From positions 1 through 6,649 of the forward strand of contig CBFHZM010000084.1 in assembly GCA_965660195.1 (NCBI GenBank): a DNA stretch of 6,649 nt, in the 5' to 3' direction. The DNA is from JAYODZ01 sp965660195 (GTDB lineage Bacteria; Pseudomonadota; Alphaproteobacteria; RS24). Both the position numbers and the translations under genes were made by a program. The notes beneath the pieces are model-generated. The model saw only the letters and a list, made by a program, of their open reading frames with translations. It ran no database searches and was not told the origin of the DNA. How positions within the stretch are numbered: position 1 is the stretch's first letter; the number at the start of each line of letters is the position of its first letter. This document shows, in pieces, positions 6,169-6,649 of the stretch.

Positions 6169-6201
6169 GCGGTAGCGTTAAAGTTCTTAACTGCTTTCCG
6201 C
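6169..6201 (-). other. Interrupted inverted repeat across the pgi stop codon
   Basis: GTTAA (6177-6181) and TTAAC (6187-6191) are exact arms around AGTTC. The pairing resumes outside them as GC (6175-6176 with 6193-6194) and GCGG with CCGC (6169-6172 with 6198-6201). This gives eleven pairs interrupted by a small internal loop and a bulge. No T run follows on the minus strand, so it is not a standard terminator. It could protect the pgi mRNA end or reduce read-through into mutL, or it may be chance. Confidence 0.3.
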
Positions 6202-6649
6202 CTCGGTGAGGTATTTCTGCGTTAACTGTTTGGCTTCCTCAACACCTGGTTGATCAAACGCATTGATGCCCAAAAGGTCGGCCACCAAAATCGTCTCAAT
6301 CATAAAATGCATCATGACATATCCGATTGTGTCTTCGTCACAATACGGCAAACAAATATCCATGACGGGGCGCTGGCGTGCTGCCAAGGCGTCGATCGTT
6401 GCCCGCGCTTGCGCGGTAACAATATCGCCAATCGTAAAAGGTGCTATCCAAGCGCTAGGCGTGTCGGTGACAATATCGCCGGCCGATAGACCGAGGCCAT
6501 TTTGGTCGAGATAGATAATTGTATAAACCTTGTCATCTGGCCCATCGACAAACAATTGCGACTGGCTGTGTTGATCAACCGGTCCGACCGCATGGACCGG
6601 GGTCAACCCTGTACCTTCCTTGCCCAGGCTCTCGCCCCATAATTGGCGG
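6187..6649 (-). CDS. pgi: Glucose-6-phosphate isomerase, C-terminal part (5' end beyond window)
   Basis: The frame is open to the window edge and 153 residues are visible, about the last third of a short bacterial Pgi. It begins RQLWGESLGKEGTG, typical of the conserved Pgi stretch before the active-site histidine. VDQHSQSQL follows, with the histidine codon at 6568-6570 corresponding to the ring-opening residue. Near the end, NAFDQPGVEEAKQL carries the lysine (codon 6229-6231) that aligns with the catalytic C-terminal lysine of animal PGI. The enzyme interconverts glucose 6-phosphate and fructose 6-phosphate in the cytosol, linking glycolysis/gluconeogenesis with the pentose phosphate and Entner-Doudoroff routes. 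A TTG at 6604-6606 is an internal codon, not a start. mutL follows on the same strand after 61 bases. No terminator lies between them, so partial co-transcription is possible. Confidence 0.93.
   Translation of the reverse strand, partial: RQLWGESLGKEGTGLTPVHAVGPVDQHSQSQLFVDGPDDKVYTIIYLDQNGLGLSAGDIVTDTPSAWIAPFTIGDIVTAQARATIDALAARQRPVMDICLPYCDEDTIGYVMMHFMIETILVADLLGINAFDQPGVEEAKQLTQKYLTEAESS

Noticed and set aside
6187..6606. A 139-residue protein starting at TTG 6606
   Set aside because: The frame continues upstream with conserved Pgi sequence to the window edge, so the TTG is an internal leucine codon of pgi.
1..6649. Mobile element, CRISPR array, tRNA/rRNA gene or novel defence-type cassette
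   Set aside because: I saw no transposase, integrase, direct-repeat array or tRNA-like sequence, and nearly all bases are accounted for by recognised genes of similar composition.

Overview
The window most likely comes from an alphaproteobacterium of moderate GC. The evidence is the divergent rluB-rsmD / tadA arrangement, a MutL with its own endonuclease motifs (so MutH is not needed), a short bacterial-type Pgi, and near-absence of the CcrM methylation motif GANTC (one site in 6649 bases). Genus cannot be told from the sequence. All seven genes look intact except the two cut by the window edges. I see no mobile element, CRISPR array, rRNA or tRNA gene, and no gene-free stretch above 300 bases.

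Layout from left to right. A 5'-truncated aminoglycoside-phosphotransferase-fold kinase (1-1035, +) converges on rsmD with overlapping stop codons. rsmD (1032-1592, -) lies directly downstream of rluB (1592-2419, -), and the two share one base at stop and start. tadA (2493-2948, +) is transcribed divergently from rluB. An acyl-CoA dehydrogenase gene of the ACAD10/11 type follows (3013-4266, +) and ends in a strong hairpin terminator. That terminator is shared with the end of mutL (4326-6125, -). Upstream of mutL on the same strand is the C-terminal third of pgi (6187-6649, -).

Functionally there are three groups. RsmD (16S rRNA m2G), the RluB-type enzyme (23S rRNA pseudouridine) and TadA (tRNA wobble inosine) form an RNA-modification cluster. 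MutL (mismatch repair) and Pgi (sugar phosphate isomerisation) are separate housekeeping functions. The kinase and the dehydrogenase flank the RNA-modification cluster on the same strand. They match, as two separate proteins, the two catalytic parts fused in animal ACAD10/ACAD11, and they resemble LvaA/LvaC of levulinate catabolism. A joint role in handling 4-hydroxyacyl-CoAs is the most interesting functional inference here.

At the regulatory level, mutL has a well-matched promoter placed so that its transcript would be leaderless. The only GANTC site in the window lies in codons 3-4 of mutL, next to that predicted start.
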